Assembly (NCBI GenBank): GCA_012842605.1
Contig: DUSN01000070.1
Span: 116,297 to 180,296 of the forward strand
From: Clostridiales bacterium
Lineage (GTDB): Bacteria; Bacillota; Clostridia; Caldicoprobacterales; DTU083
DNA length: 64,000 bases
Reading direction: 5' to 3'
The stretch's first letter is position 1. Every line of letters begins with the position of its first letter. A model generated the notes under the pieces. That model was not told the origin of the DNA and made no database searches. It saw only the letters and a list, made by a program, of their open reading frames with translations. The position numbers were made by a program, and so were the translations under genes. Below, piece after piece: positions 18,278 through 26,970 of this stretch.

Positions 18278-19348
18278 GTGCTTGAATTTGATATCGATAT
18301 GGATCAATTTGCACAGATAAAGGTAATTGGAGTAGGAGGAGCAGGCAACAACGCAGTTAACCGGATGATTCAGCATGGCTTGAAAGGTGTGGATTTTATC
18401 TCAATTAATACAGATAAACAGGCATTATACCTTTCACAGGCAACGCAGAAAATTCAAATCGGAGAGAAGCTCACCAAAGGACTTGGAGCAGGAGCTAATC
18501 CGGAGATTGGCCAAAAAGCTGCTGAAGAAAGCAGTGAAGAGATTGTGCAGGCAATAAAAGGCTCGGATATGGTTTTTGTAACAGCCGGAATGGGCGGAGG
18601 CACCGGTACAGGGGCAGCACCGGTGGTGGCAGAACTGGCCAAGGATCTGGGAATTCTGACAGTAGGTGTAGTTACCAAGCCGTTTCTGTTTGAAGGACGT
18701 CAGCGCGCTCTTAATGCGGAAAAGGGAATTGCCCTGCTGAAGGAAAGGGTGGATACACTGGTTACTATACCAAATGACAGGCTGCTTCAGGTGGTAGAGA
18801 AACGCACATCCATGCTGGAAGCATTCAAGGTTGCAGATGACGTGCTGCGACAAGGTGTACAGGGTATATCCGACCTGATTGCCGTACCCGGTCTGGTTAA
18901 CCTTGATTTTGCAGATGTTCGCACTATTATGAAGGAAAAAGGTTTGGCTCATATGGGTATTGGCAGGGGCAGCGGTGACAACAGGGCAATAGATGCAGCA
19001 AAACAGGCTATTCAAAGCCCGTTGCTGGAGACAACTATTGAAGGTGCCAGGGGCGTTCTGCTTAATATCACCGGAGGTCCTAACCTGGGTCTGTATGAAG
19101 TTAACGAGGCAGCTGAGCTGGTAGCACAGGCAGCAGATCCGGATGCCAATATAATATTTGGAGCTGTTATTGACGAAAAACTTGATGACGAAATCCAAAT
19201 AATTGTTATAGCTACAGGATTTGAAAAGACCGCTGAAAAACAGGAACGCAAAAAAGTTGAGAAGGTTATGGAAGCAGTTGCTGCCAGCCGGGATGGCTCT
19301 GATGACCTTGATATTCCTACTTTCTTAAGGAGAAACCGACTCAGATAG
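18278..19348 (+). CDS. ftsZ: Cell division GTPase FtsZ
   Basis: The tubulin homologue forming the Z ring. The 356 residues contain [14 protein letters not shown], the tubulin signature [14 protein letters not shown] (about 106-119), the T7 loop [11 protein letters not shown] and the conserved C-terminal peptide [12 protein letters not shown], which binds FtsA and other partners. GTG 18278 follows GGGGAGG at seven bases. It ends the division cluster at a strong terminator. Confidence 0.97.
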   Translation: MLEFDIDMDQFAQIKVIGVGGAGNNAVNRMIQHGLKGVDFISINTDKQALYLSQATQKIQIGEKLTKGLGAGANPEIGQKAAEESSEEIVQAIKGSDMVFVTAGMGGGTGTGAAPVVAELAKDLGILTVGVVTKPFLFEGRQRALNAEKGIALLKERVDTLVTIPNDRLLQVVEKRTSMLEAFKVADDVLRQGVQGISDLIAVPGLVNLDFADVRTIMKEKGLAHMGIGRGSGDNRAIDAAKQAIQSPLLETTIEGARGVLLNITGGPNLGLYEVNEAAELVAQAADPDANIIFGAVIDEKLDDEIQIIVIATGFEKTAEKQERKKVEKVMEAVAASRDGSDDLDIPTFLRRNRLR

Positions 19349-19391
19349 TTTAGCTTTTCTGGTACAATAATCTATATGCTAAGGTATCATA

Positions 19392-19431
19392 AATAACGAC
19401 AATAATATCCATTTATTGTCGTTATTTTTTT
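19392..19431 (+). terminator. Rho-independent terminator after ftsZ
   Basis: A 14-bp stem, AATAACGACAATAA (19392-19405) with TTATTGTCGTTATT (19413-19426), is followed by TTTTT. It separates the dcw operon from the sporulation block. Confidence 0.88.
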
Positions 19432-19523
19432 GTCTTTCAATCCACCGTTCTACAGGATTCTTTTTTGCAATAAGTTATAATAAGGACAACGAAGGGTAAT
19501 TGGACCTTAAGGACGGGGTCGGG

Positions 19524-20420
19524 GTGAAATACTTTTATCTTGACGTTATTTGGCTGGATAACCTGTTGGTTAACTTCATCATTTTATGGGTTACCTGGAA
19601 GCTTTCCGGAAACGCTGCCCCTATGTGGAGGCTATGGTGTTCTGCCGGCATAGGTGCATTTTACGCTGCGTTCCTGGTTCTGCCCGGTTTTTCTGTCCTG
19701 TCCGGGCTTCTCTTTAAAGTTTTGCTGTCCCTGGTTATGCTGGCTTTAGGTTTTCAAATCCGCTCCATAAAAGATTTCCTGAAATTGCTGGGTTATTTTT
19801 ATGGAATAACTTTTCTGCTGGGCGGAGCGGCATTCGGCTTCTATTATTTTTTTGACGCTGGTATAGAAGTTGCAGGCGGCGTGTTTATAATCAGGGACTA
19901 TCCGGTTAAGGTGCTTATATTCTCAGTTGTTTTCATAATAATGCTGTACCGCTGGCTGTGGCCCCTCCTGCGGTTTCAGATCAACAGGCACCAATTGGTC
20001 TACCAGACTGAGGTATGGTTTGACAACCGCAGCATGATTGTTGAAGCATTAATGGATACGGGGAATGAACTGACTGACCCTATTTCCGGCTGCCCGGTAA
20101 TAGTTGTGGAATTTGAACTGATAAAGTCCATTCTTCCGCAAGAGGTTCAAAAGATATATCTTCAAGGCTGCGAAGAGCATCTGGAATATATTACCAAGGT
20201 AATGGCAGAATCAACATGGATAAACCGGTTCCATATTGTGCCCTATCATACATTGGACCACTCCGGCAGCATGCTTCTTGCATTCAGGCCGGACCGAGTA
20301 CGGGTTATGCTGAACGGTTCCTGGTTAGAAACAAGGGATGCTTTAATAGGAATCCGAAACAGGAAACTATCTGCCAATGATGAATATCACGCATTAATTC
20401 AACCACACATTATCCCATAA
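19524..20420 (+). CDS. spoIIGA: Sigma-E processing aspartic peptidase SpoIIGA
   Basis: A membrane-embedded protease that removes the pro-sequence of sigma-E after a signal from the forespore. The 298 residues open with MKYFYLDVIWLDNLLVNFII, nearly identical in pattern to B. subtilis SpoIIGA. About five membrane helices fill the N-terminal half. The C-terminal domain holds the aspartyl-protease motif MDTGNELTDP (catalytic Asp about 178). GTG 19524 was chosen over TTG 19500 because it matches the family N-terminus. A TATAAT box (19476-19481) lies upstream without a clear -35, as expected of an activator-dependent promoter (Spo0A in B. subtilis); no convincing 0A box was seen. Confidence 0.92.
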   Translation: MKYFYLDVIWLDNLLVNFIILWVTWKLSGNAAPMWRLWCSAGIGAFYAAFLVLPGFSVLSGLLFKVLLSLVMLALGFQIRSIKDFLKLLGYFYGITFLLGGAAFGFYYFFDAGIEVAGGVFIIRDYPVKVLIFSVVFIIMLYRWLWPLLRFQINRHQLVYQTEVWFDNRSMIVEALMDTGNELTDPISGCPVIVVEFELIKSILPQEVQKIYLQGCEEHLEYITKVMAESTWINRFHIVPYHTLDHSGSMLLAFRPDRVRVMLNGSWLETRDALIGIRNRKLSANDEYHALIQPHIIP

Positions 20421-20435
20421 CAGGAGGAATTATTC

Positions 20436-21167
20436 ATGTCCCTGTATCGTAAACTGAAGATGTACTGTCGTGTTTTTTGGATAAAAGTCATCAGCAGACT
20501 GAAAGTACTAAAAAGCCGGATTATATATTATATCAGCGGCAGTGAAGCCCTGCCTCCTCCTTTATCAAATGAAGAGGAAAATCTGCTTGTAACCAGGCTG
20601 GGCAAGGGTGACATTTCAGTCAAAAGTACTTTAATTGAACGGAACCTGCGTTTGGTGGTTTATATAGCCAGGAAATTTGAAAATACCGGGGTGGGTGTGG
20701 AGGATTTGATTTCCATAGGAACCATTGGTCTTATAAAGGCTGTCAACACCTTTGACCCGGCAAAAAAGATCAAGCTGGCTACATATGCATCCCGCTGCAT
20801 TGAAAATGAAATCCTGATGTATTTGCGGCGAAATGGCAAGATGAAATCTGAAATATCATTTGATGAACCTTTAAACATTGACTGGGATGGCAATGAGCTG
20901 CTCTTGTCCGATATCCTGGGTACTGATAATGACCTTGTCTATAAATATATAGAAGACGAGGTTGACAAGGAATTATTGAATCTGGCCATGAAACACCTCA
21001 GCCGCCGGGAAAGATGCATTATTGAGCTGAGGTTCGGACTGAGGGACGGTTCTGAAAAGACTCAGAAGGAAGTTGCCGATTTGCTTGGAATTTCGCAATC
21101 ATATATCTCCAGGCTGGAAAAAAGGATAATCAAACGTTTGAAAAAGGAAATCGGCCGCATGGTTTGA
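20436..21167 (+). CDS. sigE: RNA polymerase sigma-E (pro-sigma-E)
   Basis: Early mother-cell sigma factor, 243 residues. The N-terminal 27 or so residues form the inhibitory pro-sequence, with the conserved cleavage neighbourhood [13 protein letters not shown]. Region 2 ([38 protein letters not shown]) and region 4 ([34 protein letters not shown]) are complete. It lies 15 bases after spoIIGA, its processing enzyme, with AGGAGG before the ATG, so the two are co-transcribed. Confidence 0.97.
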   Translation: MSLYRKLKMYCRVFWIKVISRLKVLKSRIIYYISGSEALPPPLSNEEENLLVTRLGKGDISVKSTLIERNLRLVVYIARKFENTGVGVEDLISIGTIGLIKAVNTFDPAKKIKLATYASRCIENEILMYLRRNGKMKSEISFDEPLNIDWDGNELLLSDILGTDNDLVYKYIEDEVDKELLNLAMKHLSRRERCIIELRFGLRDGSEKTQKEVADLLGISQSYISRLEKRIIKRLKKEIGRMV

Positions 21168-21169
21168 AC

Positions 21170-21199
21170 GAATAAATAACTCCATCCGAGGCAATACTT
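21170..21199 (+). promoter_or_regulatory. Candidate sigma-G-type promoter before sigG
   Basis: GAATA (21170-21174) and AATACTT (21193-21199) are 18 bases apart. The forespore sigma-G consensus is GAATA and CATACTA at 17-18 bases, so the -10 box matches five of seven positions. sigG is auto-regulated in B. subtilis, which makes a promoter here reasonable, but the match is modest. Confidence 0.35.
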
Positions 21200-21250
21200 T
21201 CTTTATGAAGGACATCCTGATTTCTCAGGATAAGGGATGGAGGGAAATGC

Positions 21251-22024
21251 ATGCACACGAATAAAGTCGAAATTTGCGGTGTCAATACTTCACAACTTCC
21301 GGTTCTCAGCAATGAGAAAATGAAAGAACTGTTTTCGCGTATGCATGCCGGAGACGAGAGCGCAAGGGAGGAGTTTATACAAGGCAATTTACGATTGGTA
21401 CTAAGCGTCATTCAAAGGTTCAACAACAGAGGCGAACACATTGATGACTTGTTTCAGGTTGGATGCATTGGGCTTATCAAGGCTATTGACAATTTTGATG
21501 TAACGCAAAACGTGCGCTTTTCTACCTATGCAGTGCCAATGATAATCGGCGAAATACGCAGGTATCTTCGGGACAATAACTCCATCCGGGTAAGCCGGTC
21601 CCTCAGGGATATAGCATACAAAGCCCTGCAGGTGCGGGATCAGTTGATAAACAAGAATTCCAAAGAACCCACTGTTACTGAAATAGCCAAGGAACTTGAC
21701 CTGCCCAGGGAAGAAGTTGTGTTTGCCCTGGATGCAATACAGGATCCCATATCTTTATTTGAGCCTATATACCATGACGGCGGAGATGCCATATTTGTTA
21801 TGGACCAGGTAAGCGATGAGAAGAATCAGGATGAAAGCTGGCTTGAAGGAATTGCTCTTAAGGAAGCTATGAAGAAGCTGAATGACAGGGAAAAGCTGAT
21901 ATTGACCCTCCGGTTTTTTGATGGCCGTACACAGATGGAAGTTGCGGAAGAAATAGGAATATCTCAGGCGCAGGTTTCCCGCCTGGAAAAAACCGCACTC
22001 AACCATATGAGAAAATATATCTGA
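21251..22024 (+). CDS. sigG: RNA polymerase sigma-G
   Basis: Late forespore sigma factor, 257 residues, starting MHTNKVEICGVNTSQLPVLS, the typical sigma-G N-terminus. Region 2 (NLRLVLSVIQRFNNRGEH, DDLFQVGCIGLIKAIDNFD), region 3 and region 4 (EKLILTLRFFDGRTQMEVAE, GISQAQVSRLEKTALNHM) are complete. It directs spoVA and small acid-soluble protein genes in other spore formers. Order spoIIGA-sigE-sigG is conserved in Bacilli and Clostridia. It ends at a terminator at 22043. Confidence 0.97.
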   Translation: MHTNKVEICGVNTSQLPVLSNEKMKELFSRMHAGDESAREEFIQGNLRLVLSVIQRFNNRGEHIDDLFQVGCIGLIKAIDNFDVTQNVRFSTYAVPMIIGEIRRYLRDNNSIRVSRSLRDIAYKALQVRDQLINKNSKEPTVTEIAKELDLPREEVVFALDAIQDPISLFEPIYHDGGDAIFVMDQVSDEKNQDESWLEGIALKEAMKKLNDREKLILTLRFFDGRTQMEVAEEIGISQAQVSRLEKTALNHMRKYI

Positions 22025-22042
22025 TTATCCATAAATGCATGC

Positions 22043-22072
22043 AAGCTGTCTCATTATTGAGACAGCTTTTTT
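22043..22072 (+). terminator. Rho-independent terminator after sigG
   Basis: A perfect 11-bp stem, AAGCTGTCTCA (22043-22053) with TGAGACAGCTT (22058-22068), and a T run follow the sigG stop. Confidence 0.9.
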
Positions 22073-22129
22073 GTCATTTTTTTACCGGATTATAAATAGG
22101 ATAGAAGGAGAGTACAGATTGGGAGCGGG

Positions 22130-22390
22130 GTGATTTCTTTGCCTAAATCATCGGATTTCCGGACTAAAGAAGTGATCAATATCCGGGACGGCAGACGTCT
22201 TGGCAACATCATTGATATGGAATTCAATCTAAGTGAAGGCAGGATTACAGCCATAGTAGTCCCCGGTGCCAGCCGTTTCCTGGGGCTTTTAAAAGAAGAA
22301 GATGATTTGGTGATTCCCTGGGAAAAAATCAAAAAAATAGGGGACGATGTTATACTGGTGGACATAGAGACACGATCAACCGGGCTGTAG
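22130..22390 (+). CDS. YlmC/YmxH family PRC-barrel protein
   Basis: A small protein of 86 residues with a PRC-barrel-like fold: KEVINIRDGRRLGNIIDMEF, then EGRITAIVVPG, FLGLLKEEDDLVIPWEKIKKIG and VILVDIE. The family is common in spore formers and often near sigG or sporulation genes; B. subtilis YlmC and YmxH have no defined function. GTG 22130 sits very near the GGGAGCGGG element, so a TTG at 22139 (start at PKSSDFRTKEV) is also possible. Confidence 0.82.
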   Translation: MISLPKSSDFRTKEVINIRDGRRLGNIIDMEFNLSEGRITAIVVPGASRFLGLLKEEDDLVIPWEKIKKIGDDVILVDIETRSTGL

Positions 22391-22410
22391 GAGTACTGTT
22401 AAAACTTATG

Positions 22411-22439
22411 TGGACTAAAGGGCAGAAAAATAATATAAT
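22411..22439 (+). promoter_or_regulatory. Sigma-A promoter of nrdR
   Basis: TGGACT (22411-22416) and a perfect TATAAT (22434-22439) are 17 bases apart, about 37 bases before the nrdR start. Confidence 0.7.
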
Positions 22440-22475
22440 GGGTACAAAAGCATGTCTTTATGGGAGGTACATAGG

Positions 22476-22931
22476 ATGAAGTGCCCTTTTTGCAATACCG
22501 CAGACAGCAAGGTGGTGGATTCCCGGCCAACCGATGAAGGATCGGTAATTCGCCGGAGACGTGAATGCATTAAATGCGGCAAACGATTTACAACATATGA
22601 AAAAATAGAGTACCTTCCCATACTGGTAGTAAAAAAGGATGGCAGGCGGGAAGCATTTGACAGCAATAAAATCATGACAGGCCTTTTAAAAGCCTGTGAA
22701 AAACGGCCGGTTTCAGTCCGTGATCTTGAGGCTGCCGTACAGGATATTGAGAAGCAAGTTTACAACTCACTGGAACAAGAGGTTACCAGCAAGCAAATCG
22801 GTGAAATGGTCATGGAGAAGCTGAAGGCATTGGATGAGGTGGCTTTTGTCCGTTTCGCTTCGGTTTATCGCCAGTTTAAGGATATAAATACATTCATGGA
22901 TGAGTTGAAAAAGCTGCTGGAGGAAAAATAA
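22476..22931 (+). CDS. nrdR: Transcriptional repressor NrdR
   Basis: Nucleotide-sensing repressor of ribonucleotide reductase genes. The zinc ribbon CPFC (residues 3-6) and [12 protein letters not shown] is followed by an ATP-cone domain ([20 protein letters not shown]). ATG 22476 follows GGGAGG at eight bases and gives 151 residues, the family norm; the reading frame starts eight codons earlier without support. ATP/dATP binding to the cone controls DNA binding in studied homologues. Confidence 0.95.
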   Translation: MKCPFCNTADSKVVDSRPTDEGSVIRRRRECIKCGKRFTTYEKIEYLPILVVKKDGRREAFDSNKIMTGLLKACEKRPVSVRDLEAAVQDIEKQVYNSLEQEVTSKQIGEMVMEKLKALDEVAFVRFASVYRQFKDINTFMDELKKLLEEK

Positions 22932-22987
22932 GGACAGCCAATGTTCTAAATGTACCTGAAAGGAGTCATAAACAAAATTCAGTAACG

Positions 22988-23821
22988 ATGAACAATATTT
23001 CTGGACGAATAGGATTTAAAGAAAACAACTGGGATGGGCTTGTCTATTATACTATCCCCTCCTTTGAGCAAACCGGACTGGTCAAGCATGGTTTCAGTTC
23101 ACGGCTGGGCGGTGTCAGTACCGGGGAATGCACCAGCCTTAATCTGGGATTTAAGCGAAAAGACAACCCTGAAAATGTCAGGGAAAATTTCAATAGATTT
23201 TGCAGTGCTTTGGGAATTTTACCGGATCAGATGGTGTTCTCTGATCAAGTACACAAAGACAAGGTCTTGAAAGTAGATTTATATCACCAGGGCATGGGTT
23301 TCACTAAGCAATCGGAAATCCGGGAAACAGACGGGCTGATTGCACATCAGCCGGGACTGGCTTTAGTGACCTTTTATGCCGACTGTGTTCCATTATTTTT
23401 TCTTGATCCGGTAAAGAAAATAATTGGGTTAAGCCATTCAGGCTGGCGGGGCACGGTTGCCAAAATAGGCAGGCAGACATTGAGAGCTATGGAAGAGCAC
23501 TATGGCACCAGAGTATCGGACTGCCTGGTTGGAATCGGACCTTCAATCGGGCCGTGCTGCTTTGAAGTAGACCTGCCGGTAGCTGAGGAATTTGCCAAAG
23601 CGTATCCGGACAGGCAGGAGGAGATAATTAAGCCTTTCGGGAATAAGTATTATATTGATTTGTGGAAAGCAAATATAATCCAGTTAAAGGATTATGGTGT
23701 ACCGGAAGATAACATAACAACGGCATCATTGTGTACTTGCTGCAATAAGGATATTTTTTTCAGCCACAGGGGAGACAAAGGGAAGACAGGCAGTTTGGCC
23801 GCCCTGTTGATGCTGGCATAA
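22988..23821 (+). CDS. pgeF: Peptidoglycan editing factor PgeF (YfiH/LACC1 family)
   Basis: A 277-residue member of the YfiH/multicopper polyphenol oxidoreductase family. E. coli YfiH trims wrongly incorporated L-Ser from cell-wall precursors; other members act on purine nucleosides. The metal site is visible: LVTFYADCVPLFFLDP, LSHSGWRGTVAKIG (His) and GPSIGPCCFEV (Cys). The ending SLCTCCNKDIFFSHRGDKGKTG is also typical. In Firmicutes it often lies beside sporulation or division genes. A terminator follows. Confidence 0.9.
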   Translation: MNNISGRIGFKENNWDGLVYYTIPSFEQTGLVKHGFSSRLGGVSTGECTSLNLGFKRKDNPENVRENFNRFCSALGILPDQMVFSDQVHKDKVLKVDLYHQGMGFTKQSEIRETDGLIAHQPGLALVTFYADCVPLFFLDPVKKIIGLSHSGWRGTVAKIGRQTLRAMEEHYGTRVSDCLVGIGPSIGPCCFEVDLPVAEEFAKAYPDRQEEIIKPFGNKYYIDLWKANIIQLKDYGVPEDNITTASLCTCCNKDIFFSHRGDKGKTGSLAALLMLA

Positions 23822-23833
23822 CAATCTGCTGAT

Positions 23834-23877
23834 AAAAACCGGTTTCTGGCATATGAATGTCAGAAACCGGTTTTTTT
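23834..23877 (+). terminator. Rho-independent terminator after pgeF
   Basis: A 15-bp stem, AAAAACCGGTTTCTG (23834-23848) with CAGAAACCGGTTTTT (23861-23875), runs into a T tract. The A-rich 5' arm allows it to work on both strands. Confidence 0.9.
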
Positions 23878-23967
23878 AATTTTAGAAAAATGCTTGTAAA
23901 GCATACTAGCACTTTCAGCAGGGAATTATAAGTTTGTACTCAATTTGATAAAAAGAGGTGATTGTTT

Positions 23968-24771
23968 ATGCCCTTGGGATTAACACTTTTAGTTGTGGCA
24001 ACCATTTTGGTTTTATTCGGTGTGGGGCATCAAGTTCTCGACCGAATGAGGCTTAATGACAAAACTGCTGTTTTATTTATGGCAGGAATTTTTATAGGCG
24101 GTTTGCTGCCTGATATTTCATTGGGAAGGAATTTTTCCATTAACCTTGGAGGAGCTGTTATACCATTTATTCTTGCAGTGTACTTATTTGCTAAAGCCGG
24201 AACAGGCAGGGAAAAGGCCAGGGCTGTATTGGCTTCTCTGGTAGCAGGAGCTGCCATTTATCTGGCAGGAAGGCTGCTTCCCCATGAACCGGAATCAATG
24301 ATCTTTGACCCTAATTATGCATATGGAATTATTGCCGGCGTAACTGCCTATCTATTTGGACGTTCCAGGAGAGCATCCTTTATTGCCGGTATAATGGGTG
24401 TGATTCTCGCAGATATTGCTCAGGGTATCGAGAATGTGATCAGAAACATACCAGCTCCAGTCAGACTGGGGTCGGCAGGGGCAGTGGATGCAGTGGTTAT
24501 TTCAGGACTACTGGCAGTGTTGCTGGCTGAATTTGTCGGTGAATTGCGTGAAAGACTGCAAGGAGGCACTGAAAAGAAAAACATGCGTTTTGATCATGCT
24601 GAGTTTACCAGTGCCATTGGTGCAGAAGACAAACCGGAAGATAATGCTGACAAACCGGAAGATAAAACAGATAATGCCGAAGCAAACAAACAGGAGGAAG
24701 ATAGTCGGGAAGTATGCAATGAAGGGGATAATCCAAAAAATGATGATGGGCAGAAGGAGGGACAAACATGA
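23968..24771 (+). CDS. DUF1614 family membrane protein
   Basis: A 267-residue polytopic membrane protein with seven or so hydrophobic segments up to about residue 195 (MPLGLTLLVVATILVLFGVG, VIPFILAVYLFAKAG, AVLASLVAGAAIYLAGRL, AVDAVVISGLLAVLLAEFVG). The family is DUF1614, without known function. The C-terminus is a hydrophilic acidic tail with imperfect KPEDNAD/KPEDKTD repeats. ATG 23968 follows AGAGGTGATT. Its stop overlaps the spoIIP start, so both are probably expressed together during sporulation. A perfect CATACTA (23902-23908) upstream resembles a sigma-G -10 box, but no -35 partner is at the right distance. Confidence 0.8.
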   Translation: MPLGLTLLVVATILVLFGVGHQVLDRMRLNDKTAVLFMAGIFIGGLLPDISLGRNFSINLGGAVIPFILAVYLFAKAGTGREKARAVLASLVAGAAIYLAGRLLPHEPESMIFDPNYAYGIIAGVTAYLFGRSRRASFIAGIMGVILADIAQGIENVIRNIPAPVRLGSAGAVDAVVISGLLAVLLAEFVGELRERLQGGTEKKNMRFDHAEFTSAIGAEDKPEDNADKPEDKTDNAEANKQEEDSREVCNEGDNPKNDDGQKEGQT

Positions 24772-25910
24772 AAAAAACATTGAGCAGTCTTATAGTATCG
24801 GTACTTCTTTTGCTAACAGTACTTCCCGGTACTGCATCTGCTGATGACTGGTTTGAACCCGATCCGGGCTATTACACCATTTTAGATGAGAATGGCAGGG
24901 AACTAACCGTAATGGCTCGTGAGATTTCGGTGGATGATGAGTATGTCAGCGGTGACAATAAGCATTATATTGTAACCAGGGTTGATAAAAAGAAAAGGAT
25001 AGCTTATACTGAATTACTTGGCGAAATAACACTGCCCGCTGCAGTACAGGACAGCCAGGCTGCTGCTCAGCAGGATCAGGGGAATATTGTGCTCTATTGC
25101 ACCCATAATGATGAATCCTATGTTCCCTCTGACGGTACCGAAAGCATAAAGGGAGACGGCGGGATTAATGATGTTGCCAAAGCTTTTGCTGAAAATTTGA
25201 AGAAAAAGGGTATAAATGCAATATTCAAGGAAGAAAAACATGATCCCCATGATGCGGGTGCCTACCGCAGATCCCGCAAAACAGCCGTTCAGCTGATAAA
25301 ATCAAATATGCCGGTCCGTGCAGTATTTGATATTCACAGGGATGCGGTGCCTAAGAGCCACTATATTGCTGAGGTTGACGGCCAGGATATGTGCAAGATC
25401 CGCATTGTGATCGGGCGCCGAAATCAAAACCGGAAGGCAAACGAGGAATTGGCTTATAAGATCAAATCGGTAGCAGATAAGTCTTTTCCCGGACTGGTAA
25501 AGGACATTTTCTTCGGGAAGGGTTCATATAACCAGGAACTGTCCCCCAGATCCCTGCTTTTTGAGGTGGGAACATATGAAAACTCCAAAGAAGCAGCCCA
25601 GAAATCAACAGCGTACTTGGCCGAAGTTGTTTCAAAAGCCCTTTATGGAGGTACTGTAAAAGAACAGGATCAGGAATCCGGTGAATCAAAGGGCAGGGAA
25701 ACCAGAATACGGCCCATAAATCAGGAAACTGAAACCAGAGAAAGCTCAGGCGGCAGAAGCGGACTTGGCTGGCTATTTGTTGTTGTGGCTGTTGGCGTTG
25801 CAGGCTTTTTATTAATCAGCATGGGCGGAAGAGAACTGGCATCAAAATTTAAAGGTTCTTCGAGACAGGAATTCAGCAGCTTTCTCGGACGTAAGAAAAA
25901 GAAAAAATAG
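24768..25910 (+). CDS. spoIIP: Stage II sporulation protein P (SpoIIP)
   Basis: Cell-wall amidase/endopeptidase acting with SpoIID and SpoIIM in septal thinning and engulfment. An N-terminal signal/anchor (TLSSLIVSVLLLLTVLPGTASA) is followed by the catalytic domain: CTHNDESYVPSDG (about 110), DPHDAGAYRRSR, VFDIHRDAVP (about 187), KIRIVIGRRNQN and LLFEVGTYENS. The metal-binding histidines and glutamate of the family are present. Unusually it has a second hydrophobic stretch near the C-terminus (WLFVVVAVGVAGFLLISMGG, about 340-360), giving a C-terminal membrane anchor. ATG overlaps the DUF1614 stop. Confidence 0.92.
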   Translation: MKKTLSSLIVSVLLLLTVLPGTASADDWFEPDPGYYTILDENGRELTVMAREISVDDEYVSGDNKHYIVTRVDKKKRIAYTELLGEITLPAAVQDSQAAAQQDQGNIVLYCTHNDESYVPSDGTESIKGDGGINDVAKAFAENLKKKGINAIFKEEKHDPHDAGAYRRSRKTAVQLIKSNMPVRAVFDIHRDAVPKSHYIAEVDGQDMCKIRIVIGRRNQNRKANEELAYKIKSVADKSFPGLVKDIFFGKGSYNQELSPRSLLFEVGTYENSKEAAQKSTAYLAEVVSKALYGGTVKEQDQESGESKGRETRIRPINQETETRESSGGRSGLGWLFVVVAVGVAGFLLISMGGRELASKFKGSSRQEFSSFLGRKKKKK

Positions 25911-25942
25911 GCAGCAGCTATAACCTGTTCCGGGAGGTATTA

Positions 25943-26404
25943 GTGCGAATTATTTATTACAGTTATTGGGGAACATACGCAGCTTATACCATGGCGGCAC
26001 TGCATACCGGCATATACCCGGCAGACAGCCTGCCGCCTCGGGAGTATGTGGCAGCTCAGTATGAACTGTGCTGCAGATATGGTGAACAGGCAGGAAACTT
26101 AATATTTGTAGGTCTGGATGATCAGCTCAGGGAAGTCTACAGCTTAGGGTGCCGGCAGCATGGGGATATGATAATCCGGGCCATTAACAACATTAATATA
26201 ATATTTGATATTAGGGAGCCAGTCAGCTTTTTTTCAGCAGAAAAACAGGAGGGAATGCTTCCCGGCCTTTTGCAAAGGCTCCGGCTTAATAGAAACAGCT
26301 TTACGGAAGATTTATTTTATATATGGTTTAGAAAACATTATGCCAACTGCCGGCGAGAGGTTCAATATGCCAGGGAATCCTTAAAGGACGGGATAGTCTT
26401 ATGA
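25943..26404 (+). CDS. DUF3189 family protein (first copy)
   Basis: A cytoplasmic protein of 153 residues beginning MRIIYYSYWGTYAAYTMAA, with HTGIYPADSLP and GLDDQLREVYSLGC. It belongs to DUF3189, restricted to spore-forming Firmicutes and of unknown function. GTG 25943 follows GGGAGG at seven bases. A related gene follows with a four-base overlap, and both lie between spoIIP and the DUF512-der operon. A role in sporulation is a guess from location only. Confidence 0.78.
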   Translation: MRIIYYSYWGTYAAYTMAALHTGIYPADSLPPREYVAAQYELCCRYGEQAGNLIFVGLDDQLREVYSLGCRQHGDMIIRAINNINIIFDIREPVSFFSAEKQEGMLPGLLQRLRLNRNSFTEDLFYIWFRKHYANCRREVQYARESLKDGIVL

Positions 26405-26874
26405 AATTGTTTTACTGTTGTTACGGAGGTGCTCACACCTCCGTTACTTGTGCATCCATTCACTTAGGGTATCTGCCCTGCGACAGGGTACCGGACGCAT
26501 GTGAGTTCCGGAAAGTTCCTTTCTATGACAAAATGGACCATCACGAACTGGGAACCCCGGTGTTTATGGGAAAGGATGAACTGGGCTGCGATGTTTACAT
26601 AATAGGCATGAAGAATGCCAGGCAGCTTGTTATCCCTGCTATGAAAAGCTATTTAAATTCATGCGGCATTGATCAAAAGGATCTTTTCCTTGTAAACGCC
26701 CTGGTGAAGCTTCATCCCATTACTTCTATGGGCGGAGTAGCTTCACGAAAATTTGGCATTTTGGTATTGGGAAGACCTATGACAATATGGGGAATTCGCA
26801 GAACCTACCCTAAGTTTGTTGAACTTGTGAGCAATGTAAAAGAAAACTTGCGCTGCAGGCAGGAATTGTCTTGA
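26401..26874 (+). CDS. DUF3189 family protein (second copy)
   Basis: Paralog of the preceding gene, 157 residues, starting MKLFYCCYGGAHTSVTCASI, then HLGYLPCDRVP and GKDELGCDVYIIGMKNA. The C-terminal half (HPITSMGGVASRKFGILVLG) is better conserved in the family than in the first copy, which diverges there. ATG overlaps the first copy's stop (ATGA), so the two are coupled and could form a heterodimer. No function is known. Confidence 0.8.
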   Translation: MKLFYCCYGGAHTSVTCASIHLGYLPCDRVPDACEFRKVPFYDKMDHHELGTPVFMGKDELGCDVYIIGMKNARQLVIPAMKSYLNSCGIDQKDLFLVNALVKLHPITSMGGVASRKFGILVLGRPMTIWGIRRTYPKFVELVSNVKENLRCRQELS

Positions 26875-26899
26875 CTTGATGTGAATTATGGCTGATAAT
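26871..26899 (+). promoter_or_regulatory. Sigma-A promoter of the DUF512-der-plsY-gpsA genes
   Basis: TTGACT (26871-26876) and GATAAT (26894-26899) are 17 bases apart. The -35 box overlaps the stop codon of the preceding gene. Confidence 0.65.
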
Positions 26900-26970
26900 G
26901 ATAATGTTACACTGATTAGTATCTGGTACTAAAAACAGATAATAGATTTTATTGAAACGGAAAGATGATC

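Noticed and set aside
19430..19500. Spo0A boxes ahead of spoIIGA
   Set aside because: Only partial matches to TTGTCGAA were found (such as TTGTCGTT inside the ftsZ terminator), not enough to support a site.
23902..23908. CATACTA as a sigma-G promoter for the DUF1614-spoIIP pair
   Set aside because: The -10 box is perfect, but there is no GAATA-like -35 box at 17-18 bases.
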